From an uncultured Oscillospiraceae bacterium (lineage in GTDB: Bacteria; Bacillota; Clostridia; Oscillospirales; Acutalibacteraceae): a stretch of DNA of 26,763 nucleotides. Under the pieces are notes generated by a model. That model saw only the letters and a program-made list of their open reading frames with translations, was not told where the DNA came from and ran no database searches. Location: contig CAJMBP010000016.1 in NCBI GenBank assembly GCA_905211675.1, forward strand, positions 1 to 26,763, read 5' to 3'. The translations under genes were made by a program, and so were the position numbers. Positions 1-6,900 of this stretch are shown one piece after another; within the stretch, counting starts at the first letter, position 1; each line of letters starts with the position of its first letter.

Positions 1-442
1 CACTGTTGAAACGGGCGCAGGTAGGGTTGAAATAGACTCGCTTTCTGCCTATGATTTAAAGCTATCTCTCGGAGCAGGCGAAGCAGAAATAAAAAACCTG
101 ACTGCCAATTCACGAGCCGATATTGACGGCGGCGCGGGTGAACTTAACATAGACGGCGGGCGGCTTTGTAATCTTAAACTCGATATGGGCGTAGGTGAGC
201 TTACGCTTAAAAGCCGCATTGAAGGACAAAGCAAACTCGACTACGGCGTAGGTGAGACCAAGCTTACCCTTTTGGGAAACCGCGAAGACTATAAAATAGA
301 AATTGACACAGGTATAGGTGAAGCAAAGCTTGAGGGCGAAACCATGCATGACGATTCGGTTTACGGCTCGGGCGAAAATTATATCGAAATCGACGGCGGT
401 ATCGGGGAAATAGATATTGAATTTTCAGAGATAATACAATGA
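1..442 (+). CDS. DUF4097-like beta-repeat protein, C-terminal part
   Basis: The gene runs in from the left edge in the frame beginning at base 2 and ends at TGA 440-442, giving about 146 visible residues. The visible protein is a tandem repeat of short beta strands. The motif G-[A/V/I/S]-G-E recurs seven times (GAGE, GAGE, GVGE, GVGE, GIGE, GSGE, GIGE), roughly every 14-25 residues, each followed by alternating hydrophobic residues. This is the pattern of DUF4097/DUF2807 putative-adhesin beta-helix or beta-solenoid domains, which in Bacillota often sit in genes for cell-envelope proteins of unknown function. No catalytic residues are visible, and the N-terminus, including any membrane anchor, is outside the window. 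The family call rests on the repeat pattern only. Confidence 0.6.
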   Translation, partial: TVETGAGRVEIDSLSAYDLKLSLGAGEAEIKNLTANSRADIDGGAGELNIDGGRLCNLKLDMGVGELTLKSRIEGQSKLDYGVGETKLTLLGNREDYKIEIDTGIGEAKLEGETMHDDSVYGSGENYIEIDGGIGEIDIEFSEIIQ

Positions 443-703
443 ATAATCCCGTACCCGAAACTGCCAAGTTCAAACTTCGCCCTTTTCGGCAGTAAGATGC
501 ACAAATTTATGCAAAGACGGGTCTGTAATTCGTATGGGTGTTCAGCGCAGACTTCATATCCATTGAAAAATTACCGAATAGGAAAGGGAAAAATCAATGT
601 ATAACGAAAACCGAAATGATATGATATATATTTCTATGGGGTCGCAGCTGTGCGGCTCCGTATATATATATAAATTTTTAAAAAGGAAATTAAAAAATAA
701 TAC
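443..703. other. Intergenic stretch, AT-rich, no clear gene
   Basis: This gap follows the DUF4097-like gene. It contains a possible hairpin (ACTGCC at 460-465 pairing with GGCAGT at 488-493, with a nested AAGT/ACTT stem) that lacks a T-tract and so is not a convincing terminator. A small dyad around 643-656 is flanked by runs of alternating AT. Apart from the weak small ORF listed separately and the promoter that begins at 704, nothing recognisable was found. Confidence 0.4.
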
Positions 704-707
704 TTGA
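597..707 (+). CDS. Possible 36-residue small ORF
   Basis: An ATG at 597 is preceded by GGAAAGGG (581-588), a plausible ribosome binding site eight bases upstream, and the frame stays open for 36 codons to TGA 705-707. The peptide begins MYNENRNDMIY and ends in a basic, lysine-rich tail. It matches no family I recognise. Its stop codon lies inside the -35 box of the next promoter, so it could be the decayed start of a lost gene or a chance ORF. The ribosome binding site is the only support. Confidence 0.22.
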   Translation: MYNENRNDMIYISMGSQLCGSVYIYKFLKRKLKNNT

Positions 708-734
708 CTCGTCCCTTAGGGGAGGTTGTACCAT
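704..734 (+). promoter_or_regulatory. MerR-type promoter with 19-bp spacer and operator dyad
   Basis: A -35 box TTGACT (704-709) and a -10 box TACCAT (729-734) are separated by exactly 19 bp. The spacer holds an imperfect dyad, CTCGTCCC-TTA-GGGGAGG. An over-long 19-20 bp spacer with a dyad between the boxes is the hallmark of promoters activated by MerR-family regulators, which untwist the DNA, and the CTCCCC-TTA-GGGGAG style core is typical of drug-responsive members. It drives the ABC ATPase remnant starting at 763. No MerR gene lies in the window. Confidence 0.65.
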
Positions 735-762
735 AGCCTTACAATCAAAAAGGAGGCTATGT

Positions 763-1325
763 ATGAACACATGTATTGAGGCAAAAGACCTTACAAAGTC
801 GTTGGGCGGAAGGATAGTGGCGACAAAATTACCTTTCGTGTAGAGAAGGGTGAGGTGTTTGGGCTTTTAGGTCATAACGGGGCCGGAAAAAGCACAATCA
901 TTGATTTGCTTCTGGGGCTTAAAAAGCCCGATTGCGGCACGGGGGCAATATTCGGATTGGAAGCTGCCGCAAACCGCAAGTCAGTATTTGAACGGGTTGG
1001 GGTGCAGCTGCAATCCTCTAACTATCAAAACAATATTCGGGTTTATGAGCTTTGTCGGGAAATGTCGGCTTTATATGAGAACACTCAGGATTACCGCAGG
1101 CTGTTGCAGGTTTTCTCGTTGGAAAGATTCGAAAAGTCGCAGGTGAACAAGCTATCGGGCGTAGAGAGGCAAAGATTATCCGTTGCATTGGCGCTTATAG
1201 GTAATCCCGAAATTGTGTTTTTGGACGAGCTTACAACAGGTCTTGACACGGCGGCGAGAAGAGATGTATGTGGGCATTTAAAAGAATTAAAAAACAAAGG
1301 AACTACAATTTTTTTGACTACGCAT
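763..1325 (+). pseudogene. Broken ABC-transporter ATPase, frameshifted and 3'-truncated
   Basis: ATG 763 has a strong AGGAGG (751-756) ribosome binding site, but its frame stops after 26 codons at TAG 841-843. Deleting one base near 820 explains this: from GAC 822 the next frame reads straight into DKITFRVEKGEVFGLLGHNGAGKST, split here by the codons around 855. That frame has Walker A (GHNGAGKST), the Q-loop region (GVQLQSS), Walker B plus the family-typical FLDELTTGLD, and the H-loop TTH at 1317-1325. The signature reads LSGVERQR instead of LSGGxxQR, a further sign of decay. Homology stops immediately after the H-loop histidine, where UvrA-like sequence begins. The intact relative would be the ATPase of an ABC-2 type exporter under MerR control. 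A sequencing error could explain the frameshift but not the chimeric 3' end. Confidence 0.75.
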
Positions 1326-1797
1326 TGTTCAGGGAAAAACGATTGTCGATGTCCTGAATATGAGCGTTGAGGAAGCGGTGCCGTTTTTTGCGAACAATAA
1401 GAAAATTTCCGCTATGCTTGAGGCATTAACTCAGGTTGGACTTTCGTATATTTCATTGGGACAACCGCTGTCAACCTTTTCGGGCGGTGAACGCCAGAGG
1501 GTGAAGCTTGCACAAAATATTAAGAAAAAGGGCAATATCTATATTTTGGATGAGCCTACCACAGGGCTTCATCCTTCAGATATCGAAAAGGTTGTTGATA
1601 TTTTAGAGGGCTTTGTCGAGCGCGGAAACACGGTGATTGTGATTGAACATAACACCGATGTTATGAAGCTTGCCGACTATATTATTGACATCGGGCCCGA
1701 CGGCGGCACCAAAGGCGGTGAGGTTGTATTTACGGGAACGCCCAAAGAAATGATAGAAAACGGTACAACCATAACGGCAAAGTATTTGAGAAAATAA
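1326..1797 (+). pseudogene. UvrA-like C-terminal fragment fused to the ABC remnant
   Basis: From about base 1333 the +1 frame reads GKTIVDVLNMSVEEAVPFF, the segment that precedes the second ABC signature in UvrA proteins. It continues through FSGGERQRVKLA (signature), IYILDEPTTGLH (Walker B) and VIVIEHNTDVMKLADYIIDIGP to a normal UvrA-type end at TAA 1795-1797. The zinc-finger and Walker A parts of a UvrA are absent. The family is probably a UvrA paralogue of the short, drug-resistance-associated kind. The only internal start is ATG 1360, which overlaps the ABC frame's stop (1368-1370) and has no ribosome binding site. Any translation would need coupling, and the product could not bind ATP alone. 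I read it as the product of a deletion that joined two genes. Confidence 0.75.
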
Positions 1798-1810
1798 AAT
1801 CGAAGTGTAG

Positions 1811-1845
1811 AAGGAGCAGCGTAAAAATTACGCTAAAAGTAATAA
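1811..1845 (+). promoter_or_regulatory. Hairpin between a distant SD and its start codon
   Basis: AAGGAG (1811-1816) is the only good ribosome binding site before ATG 1846, but it lies 29 bases upstream. The gap holds a perfect 7-bp inverted repeat, AGCGTAA (1818-1824) / TTACGCT (1828-1834), with a 3-base loop. Folding removes 17 bases and leaves an effective spacing of about 12. A TAA lies directly before the ATG in frame, so no longer in-frame start exists. Function is inferred. Confidence 0.4.
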
Positions 1846-2472
1846 ATGAAAAATAAAGATTTGGTCATATATGTACACGGCAAAGGCGGTACTGCCAAGG
1901 AAGCAAAGCATTATCGGTCTTTATTTACCGAAAGCGATGTTATTGGCTTTGACTACAAATCGCAAAATCCGTGGGAAGCGCAAAGCGAATTTTCACGGTT
2001 TTTCGATTTTCACAGTAAGGGATATGATTCTGTTGTTTTGATCGCAAACAGCATAGGGGCTTTTTTATCAATGCATACGCTTGCTGAAAAAAATATCTCG
2101 CAAGCCCTGTTTATTTCGCCTATTGTAAATATGGAGAAGCTGATTACGGATATTATGACATGGTCAAATGTGACAGAGGATGAACTGCAAAGCAAAAAAG
2201 AGATTCCTACGGCGTTTGGGGAAACATTATCTTGGGAGTATTTGTGCTATGTGAGAAAGCATCCAATCAAGTGGAGCATCCCCACCTGTATTTTGTACGG
2301 CGGCAAGGATAACCTGACTTCTATGGAAACTGTATCCGAATTTGCAAACCGAATCGGCGCAACGCTCACTGTAATAGAGGACGGAGAACACTGGTTTCAT
2401 ACGGATGCGCAGATGGAGGCTCTTGATAATTGGATCAGCAATTCAATAAATTCCGGTTTTATCACCGTATAA
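1846..2472 (+). CDS. Alpha/beta hydrolase, 208 residues
   Basis: This is a small single-domain alpha/beta hydrolase. The N-terminal strand and oxyanion loop read VIYVHGKGG (residues 7-15). The nucleophile elbow is ANSIGA with Ser69, an N-x-S variant of GxSxG. The probable acid is Asp155 in YGGKD, and the catalytic histidine is His182 in DGEHWFH. The lack of a signal peptide points to a cytosolic enzyme. The substrate cannot be read from sequence; relatives are annotated as serine hydrolases or esterases. It follows the UvrA remnant by 48 bp and may once have been co-transcribed with the MerR-driven genes. The start is fixed by an in-frame TAA immediately upstream, and the ribosome binding site is unusually distant. 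Confidence 0.82.
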   Translation: MKNKDLVIYVHGKGGTAKEAKHYRSLFTESDVIGFDYKSQNPWEAQSEFSRFFDFHSKGYDSVVLIANSIGAFLSMHTLAEKNISQALFISPIVNMEKLITDIMTWSNVTEDELQSKKEIPTAFGETLSWEYLCYVRKHPIKWSIPTCILYGGKDNLTSMETVSEFANRIGATLTVIEDGEHWFHTDAQMEALDNWISNSINSGFITV

Positions 2473-2489
2473 ACCCCATGTGCAGAGCA

Positions 2490-2520
2490 AGGCGGTTGTG
2501 TCCGATCGGCACATCCGCCT
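2490..2520. other. Interrupted hairpin without T-tract
   Basis: AGGCGG (2490-2495) pairs with CCGCCT (2515-2520). After one T-T mismatch, TGTG (2497-2500) pairs with CACA (2510-2513), leaving a 9-base loop. It lies 18 bases after the hydrolase stop and could slow or end transcription. Downstream are A residues rather than T residues, so a classical intrinsic terminator is not supported. Confidence 0.35.
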
Positions 2521-2580
2521 ACCTAAAAAAACGACACATTTTAATATAAAAACCACCTATGAAATTTCGGGATGATCTTG

Positions 2581-2586
2581 TATAAT
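2581..2586 (+). promoter_or_regulatory. Candidate -10 box for the flavoprotein/exporter genes
   Basis: A perfect TATAAT (2581-2586) lies 52 bases before ATG 2639. No good -35 hexamer is found 16-19 bp upstream, so the promoter may need an activator or be weak. Confidence 0.4.
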
Positions 2587-2638
2587 ATAGGATGTAAACT
2601 GCTGAAAATATCAAACAAACTTTGAAGAGAGGTTTACA

Positions 2639-3337
2639 ATGATGAAAATTACCGTTATTCACGGACAGAGCCATGAAGGCAACACTTGTATGGTGGCAAG
2701 GGAGCTTGCCGATAAGGTTGGCGGGGAAATTCGGGAGTTTTTCCTGCCGCGAGATTTTAACAGAACGTGCCTTGGCTGCTATACCTGTTTCAAAAATGAC
2801 TTATCCGACTGCCCGCATTATAAAGAGCTGGAGCCCCTTGTTACGGCGATTCTTGAATGTGATCTGCTGATACTTGAAAGCCCTGTGTATGTATATCACG
2901 CCACGGGTCAAATGATGAGCTTTCTCGATCACTTCGGCACTTGGTGGATGGTCCACAGACCTTTGCCTCAAATGAGCGGAAAGCAGGCGGTCGCCATATC
3001 CACAGCCGCCGGAGGCGGAATGAAAAGCACCGTTCTGGATATGGCGGACAGTCTCGAAATGTGGGGAATCCGTAAGGTATATAAGCTTGGGCTTGGCGTA
3101 CAGGCGGTGAAGCCTGACGAGATACCCAACAGAATAATGCAAAAAATTCACAAAAAGACAGACCGTCTGGCGTGCCGTATCCGAAAAGGTGCAGGCAAGC
3201 GCGGGTGCAACGGCAGGGCAAAAAAGTGGTTTTATTTGATGCGCTTTGCCCACAAGCATTTTCCGCCTATGGAGCCTGACTACGGTTATTGGGAAAATAA
3301 CGGCTGGCACAAGAATGTCCGCCCATGGAATAAATAA
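2639..3337 (+). CDS. Flavodoxin-fold NAD(P)H-dependent reductase, ISF-like
   Basis: This 232-residue protein opens with MMKITVIHGQSHEGNT, the beta-strand plus phosphate-binding loop of the flavodoxin-like FMN fold (GxxxxGNT). A cysteine cluster, Cys44-x2-Cys47-x2-Cys50-x7-Cys58, follows the second strand. This is the compact motif of iron-sulfur flavoproteins, which may bind a 4Fe-4S cluster beside FMN. SPVYVYHATGQMMSFLDH (residues about 81-98) is the conserved FMN-contact segment. The C-terminal 60 residues are strongly basic, more so than usual. A ribosome binding site (AGAGAGG, 2626-2632) precedes tandem ATGs at 2639 and 2642. It sits 23 bp before the exporter ATPase and likely shares its transcript. 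The likely role is electron transfer or quinone/nitro reduction; the substrate is unknown. Confidence 0.82.
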   Translation: MMKITVIHGQSHEGNTCMVARELADKVGGEIREFFLPRDFNRTCLGCYTCFKNDLSDCPHYKELEPLVTAILECDLLILESPVYVYHATGQMMSFLDHFGTWWMVHRPLPQMSGKQAVAISTAAGGGMKSTVLDMADSLEMWGIRKVYKLGLGVQAVKPDEIPNRIMQKIHKKTDRLACRIRKGAGKRGCNGRAKKWFYLMRFAHKHFPPMEPDYGYWENNGWHKNVRPWNK

Positions 3338-3360
3338 AATTTTAATCGGAGGAAAACAAA

Positions 3361-4074
3361 ATGCTTAAAATCGAACATCTTACAAAAACCTACGGCGAAA
3401 AGAAGGCCGTGGACGATCTTACCTTACATATTGCTCCCGGTGAAATCTACGGCTTTATCGGTCACAACGGCGCGGGCAAAACCACAACGCTTAAATCCGT
3501 GGTGGGGATTTTGCAGTTTGACGAGGGAGAGATTTTGATTAACGGAAAATCAATCCGTACCGCACCTCTTGAATGTAAACGGGACATTGCCTATATCCCC
3601 GATAACCCCGATTTGTACGACTATATGAGCGGTATAAAATATCTTAATTTCATCGCCGATATTTTCGGTGTGAGCGCCGCGGACCGCAAGGAGCGTATCC
3701 GTAAATATTCGGAGCTTTTCGAGTTGACAGCCGATTTGGCACAGCCCATCGCCGCCTATTCCCACGGTATGAAGCAAAAACTGGCTATCATTGCGGCATG
3801 GCTTCACAGTCCTAAGCTTATTATTATGGACGAACCCTTTGTGGGGCTTGACCCCAAAGCCTCTCATTTGCTTAAAGGTATGATGCGTGAGGTCTGCGAC
3901 AAGGGCGGAGCAATATTTTTCTCTACCCATGTGCTTGAAGTTGCCGAAAAGTTATGCGACAAGGTTGCCATTATAAAGGGCGGAAAGCTCGTTCGTTCGG
4001 GCACAATGGAGGAGGTCAAGGGCGATGATTCTTTAGAGGAAGTATTCCTCGAACTGGAGGCAGAAGTATGCTGA
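3361..4074 (+). CDS. ABC transporter ATP-binding protein
   Basis: This is a complete 237-residue nucleotide-binding subunit of an ABC-2/BcrA-like exporter. Visible motifs are Walker A GHNGAGKT (34-41), signature YSHGMKQK (133-140, H in place of the second G), Walker B LIIMDEP (153-159), D-loop GLDP (162-165) and H-loop His190 in STH. The ribosome binding site GGAGG (3349-3353) is well placed. Its stop overlaps the start of the permease gene by 7 bp, so the two are translationally coupled and should form one exporter. It is intact, unlike the ABC remnant at 763, and it is not the importer ATPase for the sugar permeases further right: its family energises export. Confidence 0.92.
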   Translation: MLKIEHLTKTYGEKKAVDDLTLHIAPGEIYGFIGHNGAGKTTTLKSVVGILQFDEGEILINGKSIRTAPLECKRDIAYIPDNPDLYDYMSGIKYLNFIADIFGVSAADRKERIRKYSELFELTADLAQPIAAYSHGMKQKLAIIAAWLHSPKLIIMDEPFVGLDPKASHLLKGMMREVCDKGGAIFFSTHVLEVAEKLCDKVAIIKGGKLVRSGTMEEVKGDDSLEEVFLELEAEVC

Positions 4075-5669
4075 GTGTTCTTCTTAAAAAGCAAATGACC
4101 GAGATATTCCGCGGCTACTTTTATGATGCCAAGAAGAACAAGTCACGTTCCAAAGCGGGAACAGCCGCATATCTTTTACTGTTTGTTGGTATTATGGTTG
4201 GTTTATTGGGCGGAATGTTTACATTTCTATCACTGTCTATGTGCGGCGCGCTTGCCGCTGCGGGTATGGATTGGCTATACTTTGTGATTATGGGGCTGTT
4301 GGCTGTCCTGCTGGGCGTTTTCGGCAGTGTGTTTAACACCTATTCCTGCCTTTATCTGTCGAAAGATAACGACCTTCTGCTGTCAATGCCGATTCCCGTA
4401 AATGTGATTATGGCGTCAAGACTGCTTACCGTGTATCTTATGGGGCTTATGTATTCATTGGTTGTTATTTTACCGGCAGTAATTGTTTACTGGGTTACCG
4501 CACCTGTATCGGTGGGTGCGCTTTTCGGCGGTCTGCTTATTATGCTGTTGATTTCTGTTTTTGTTCTCACCCTTTCCTGTGCGTTGGGCTGGGTGGTAGC
4601 GAAAATAAGCCTAAAGCTCAAAAACAAGAGCTTTATAACAGTAATAATTTCCTTGGCGTTTATCGGCGGATACTATTTCTTCTATTTTAAAGCCCAAACA
4701 CTTATTCAAAATTTGCTTGCAAACGCCGCCCTCTACGGAGAGAAAATTAAGGGTGCAGCCTATCCGCTTTACCTTTTTGGCAGAGTAGGGGCGGGGGACG
4801 GTTTTGCAATGCTGATTGTATCGACGGTTATACTGGCACTTTTTGCACTGATGTGGTTACTTATCTCACGCAGTTTCCTTAAAATAGCGACATCTTCGGG
4901 ACATACCGCTAAAAAGGAATATAAAGAAGGAAAAACAAAGAAGAAAAGCATTGCCGCGGCACTTTTGTCAAAGGAATTCAGGCGGTTTACTTCAAGCCCC
5001 AACTATATGCTCAACTGCGGTCTCGGTATTTTGCTGTTGCCGATTGCAGGTGTAATGCTTATCTGGAAGGGCTCTGCGGTAATTTCGGTATTAAATGAGG
5101 TGTTCGGCGCGCGTGCAGGTTGCACACCCGTATTGCTTTGCGCGGCGGTATGTATGCTTGCTTCTATGAACGATATGGCAGCACCCTCGGTCTCTCTTGA
5201 GGGCAAGAGTTTGTGGCTTATGCAGTCTCTGCCGGTAACACCGTGGCAGGTGCTTAGGAGCAAGCTTGGTATGCAGTTGATTCTTACGGGTATTCCCGTG
5301 TTATTCTGCACAGCCTGCTTTGCATTTATATATCCCTTTACTCCAATAGAACTGCTTTTTATGGTGATTGTTCCTATGTTATATACCTTGTTTTCCGCGC
5401 TGTTCGGGCTGTTTTTAGGAATTAAAATGCCCAATCTTAACTGGACAAGTGAAATTACACCAATAAAGCAGAGTGCCGGCGTGATGATCGCCCTGTTCAG
5501 CGGTTTTGCTTATACCGCCTTGCTTTGTGCGGGCTTTATGCTACTGAACGGCTGGAAGCTCGGCTTTGTAGGATATATGAGCCTCTTCGGGGCGGTAACG
5601 CTTGCCCTGTGCGCCGTGCTTTATTTCTGGCTTAAAAAGAAAGGCAGCATACTGTTTGCGGCATTGTAG
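4068..5669 (+). CDS. ABC exporter permease, 533 residues, about 12 membrane segments
   Basis: This is a very hydrophobic integral membrane protein. Successive hydrophobic stretches occur at roughly residues 30-55, 65-95, 120-148, 150-178, 188-208, 240-268, 317-335, 350-365, 395-445, 463-490 and 500-525, consistent with about 12 helices arranged as two six-helix halves joined by a basic loop (residues about 275-300, many Lys). This matches the large single-gene permeases that partner BcrA-like ATPases. It starts within the ATPase gene (ATG 4068, overlap 7 bp). The cargo is not indicated. A strong terminator follows its TAG stop. Confidence 0.85.
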   Translation: MLSVLLKKQMTEIFRGYFYDAKKNKSRSKAGTAAYLLLFVGIMVGLLGGMFTFLSLSMCGALAAAGMDWLYFVIMGLLAVLLGVFGSVFNTYSCLYLSKDNDLLLSMPIPVNVIMASRLLTVYLMGLMYSLVVILPAVIVYWVTAPVSVGALFGGLLIMLLISVFVLTLSCALGWVVAKISLKLKNKSFITVIISLAFIGGYYFFYFKAQTLIQNLLANAALYGEKIKGAAYPLYLFGRVGAGDGFAMLIVSTVILALFALMWLLISRSFLKIATSSGHTAKKEYKEGKTKKKSIAAALLSKEFRRFTSSPNYMLNCGLGILLLPIAGVMLIWKGSAVISVLNEVFGARAGCTPVLLCAAVCMLASMNDMAAPSVSLEGKSLWLMQSLPVTPWQVLRSKLGMQLILTGIPVLFCTACFAFIYPFTPIELLFMVIVPMLYTLFSALFGLFLGIKMPNLNWTSEITPIKQSAGVMIALFSGFAYTALLCAGFMLLNGWKLGFVGYMSLFGAVTLALCAVLYFWLKKKGSILFAAL

Positions 5670-5691
5670 TGTAAAATACAGGTATTAAAAA

Positions 5692-5742
5692 ACAAAACCT
5701 CAACCGAAATCGGCGTTGCCTACTTATCGGTTGAGGTTTTGT
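5692..5742. terminator. Strong bidirectional intrinsic terminator
   Basis: ACAAAACCTCAACCGA (5692-5707) and TCGGTTGAGGTTTTGT (5727-5742) form a perfect 16-bp stem with a 19-base loop. The arm ends in TTTT on the plus strand, and the opposite strand continues into TTTTTT. It lies 22 bp after the exporter permease and can also stop transcription arriving from the right. Confidence 0.85.
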
Positions 5743-5782
5743 AAACAGGTGAAATTTAATTATTGCGGCGCTTTGAACAATA

Positions 5783-5833
5783 AAAGGCACAACTCTAAAG
5801 GATGGTTTTAGGATCAATTAGAGTTGTGCCTTT
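5783..5833 (-). terminator. Intrinsic terminator for the minus-strand phosphoesterase
   Basis: AAAGGCACAACTCTAA (5783-5798) and TTAGAGTTGTGCCTTT (5818-5833) form a perfect 16-bp stem with a 19-base loop. On the minus strand the stem is followed by TTTTATTGTT, a good T-tract. It lies 87 bp beyond the phosphoesterase stop. It may also act on the plus strand as a second barrier. Confidence 0.8.
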
Positions 5834-5920
5834 AAAGCAAGGTGATATAAATTTCAGGAAAAGACGTAACCCTGAAAGGAAAAAGAGAATATTAGAGTTG
5901 CGACTTTGCGTTAATAATTG

Positions 5921-6808
5921 TCATTTTCTGCTTTGACCGTTGTGAGGAACTAATTGAATGCGGCGTACCAAGCCGCATCCGTTCGGTGTAGTAGCCATTG
6001 GGGTGACATATTGCTTTTTTCCCGGAAAAAATTCATCCTGACGGTCAAAAAAATGAATATGTCCTGCAAACATAGCCTGCACCGGCGTTGGTTGCGTGGT
6101 CAACAGCTTGATAAACACTTCGGTAGAAGCAGTGGGAATTAGATCTTTATTCATATCGGGTACGGCAGAAATAGGGGAACCCATCATAAAAGGCTGTTTC
6201 CATGCGTCCATCACCGGCTGCAACAATGCAGGAAGATACATAGGCACGTGAAAAAACAGAATACAGGGCAGATTGTCTGAGAAAAGCTTTTCAAGTTTAT
6301 TTAATTGTTCAAACGAAATTTGATTGTTGGAATTATCTATTCCGATAAGTCGAATTCCGGCTAAATTCATTGTTTGTATGCCGAATTCACCTTGACCGGT
6401 AAAAGAATACATCGCGGTATAATGCCGCTGCATCTCGGGAGTAAAATCCCGCAAAGTAAAAAAGCGTTCGTGATTACCGAATACAAACAGATAGGGCGGG
6501 CACTTCTGTTCCAGAAAGTTTTTCAGTATATTAAGATTTTTACGGGTAGGGAAGCCGCAAATATCCCCGGTGAACACAACCGCATCCGGTTTTTCTGTTT
6601 GACAATATTCTCCGATATCTTCTAATATTTCATTGGAGTAAGGCGCCCATTCCGAATAAGTCCGTCTTAATGCTTGAATTTCTTCGCTGTCACCGGCGTC
6701 TGTATTGATCAAGTGAAGATCGGTGACCTGCAGAATCGTCAACGACCGTTCTAATCTGGAAATTTCTAAACGGGTATCTAAAATATTCAGCTTATGTTGT
6801 TTGTTCAT
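5921..6808 (-). CDS. Calcineurin-like metallophosphoesterase
   Basis: This is a 295-residue cytosolic two-metal phosphoesterase. The five signature blocks are all present: D30-L-H32, G81-D82, G111-N112-H113-E, H187 in FFHVP, and G249-H250-x-H252. These are the metal ligands and catalytic histidine of the calcineurin-like fold. Start ATG at 6808 is chosen because GGAAGG lies about seven bases upstream; a longer frame to 6850 has no ribosome binding site. It lies 92 bp downstream of the DeoC-family gene on the same strand and is likely co-transcribed with it. In this setting it may remove phosphate from a sugar-phosphate intermediate, but that is inference. Terminators lie beyond its stop. Confidence 0.85.
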   Translation of the reverse strand: MNKQHKLNILDTRLEISRLERSLTILQVTDLHLINTDAGDSEEIQALRRTYSEWAPYSNEILEDIGEYCQTEKPDAVVFTGDICGFPTRKNLNILKNFLEQKCPPYLFVFGNHERFFTLRDFTPEMQRHYTAMYSFTGQGEFGIQTMNLAGIRLIGIDNSNNQISFEQLNKLEKLFSDNLPCILFFHVPMYLPALLQPVMDAWKQPFMMGSPISAVPDMNKDLIPTASTEVFIKLLTTQPTPVQAMFAGHIHFFDRQDEFFPGKKQYVTPMATTPNGCGLVRRIQLVPHNGQSRK

Positions 6809-6900
6809 TCGTTTACCTTCCGTTTGTAGTTTGAAAATCGCACTATACATATAATTTAATATATGTGTTTTTGTTCATCATGCATAGGTGTATAGGAAGG

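Noticed and set aside
460..493. ACTGCC/GGCAGT hairpin as a terminator after the DUF4097-like gene.
   Set aside because: The stem is only 6 bp with a long interrupted loop and no T residues follow.
820..843. Programmed ribosomal frameshift in the ABC ATPase gene.
   Set aside because: No slippery heptamer or downstream pseudoknot is apparent, and the gene is also truncated and has an altered signature, so a plain deletion or sequencing error is simpler.
2801..3310. A 169-codon minus-strand open frame opposite the flavoprotein gene.
   Set aside because: It lies wholly antisense to a well-supported gene, has no family resemblance and no ribosome binding site of note; it is a shadow frame.
6847..6866. 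ACATAT...ATATGT inverted repeat between the aldolase and phosphoesterase genes.
   Set aside because: It is made of A and T only, has no T-tract or promoter partner, and such symmetry is common in AT-rich spacers.
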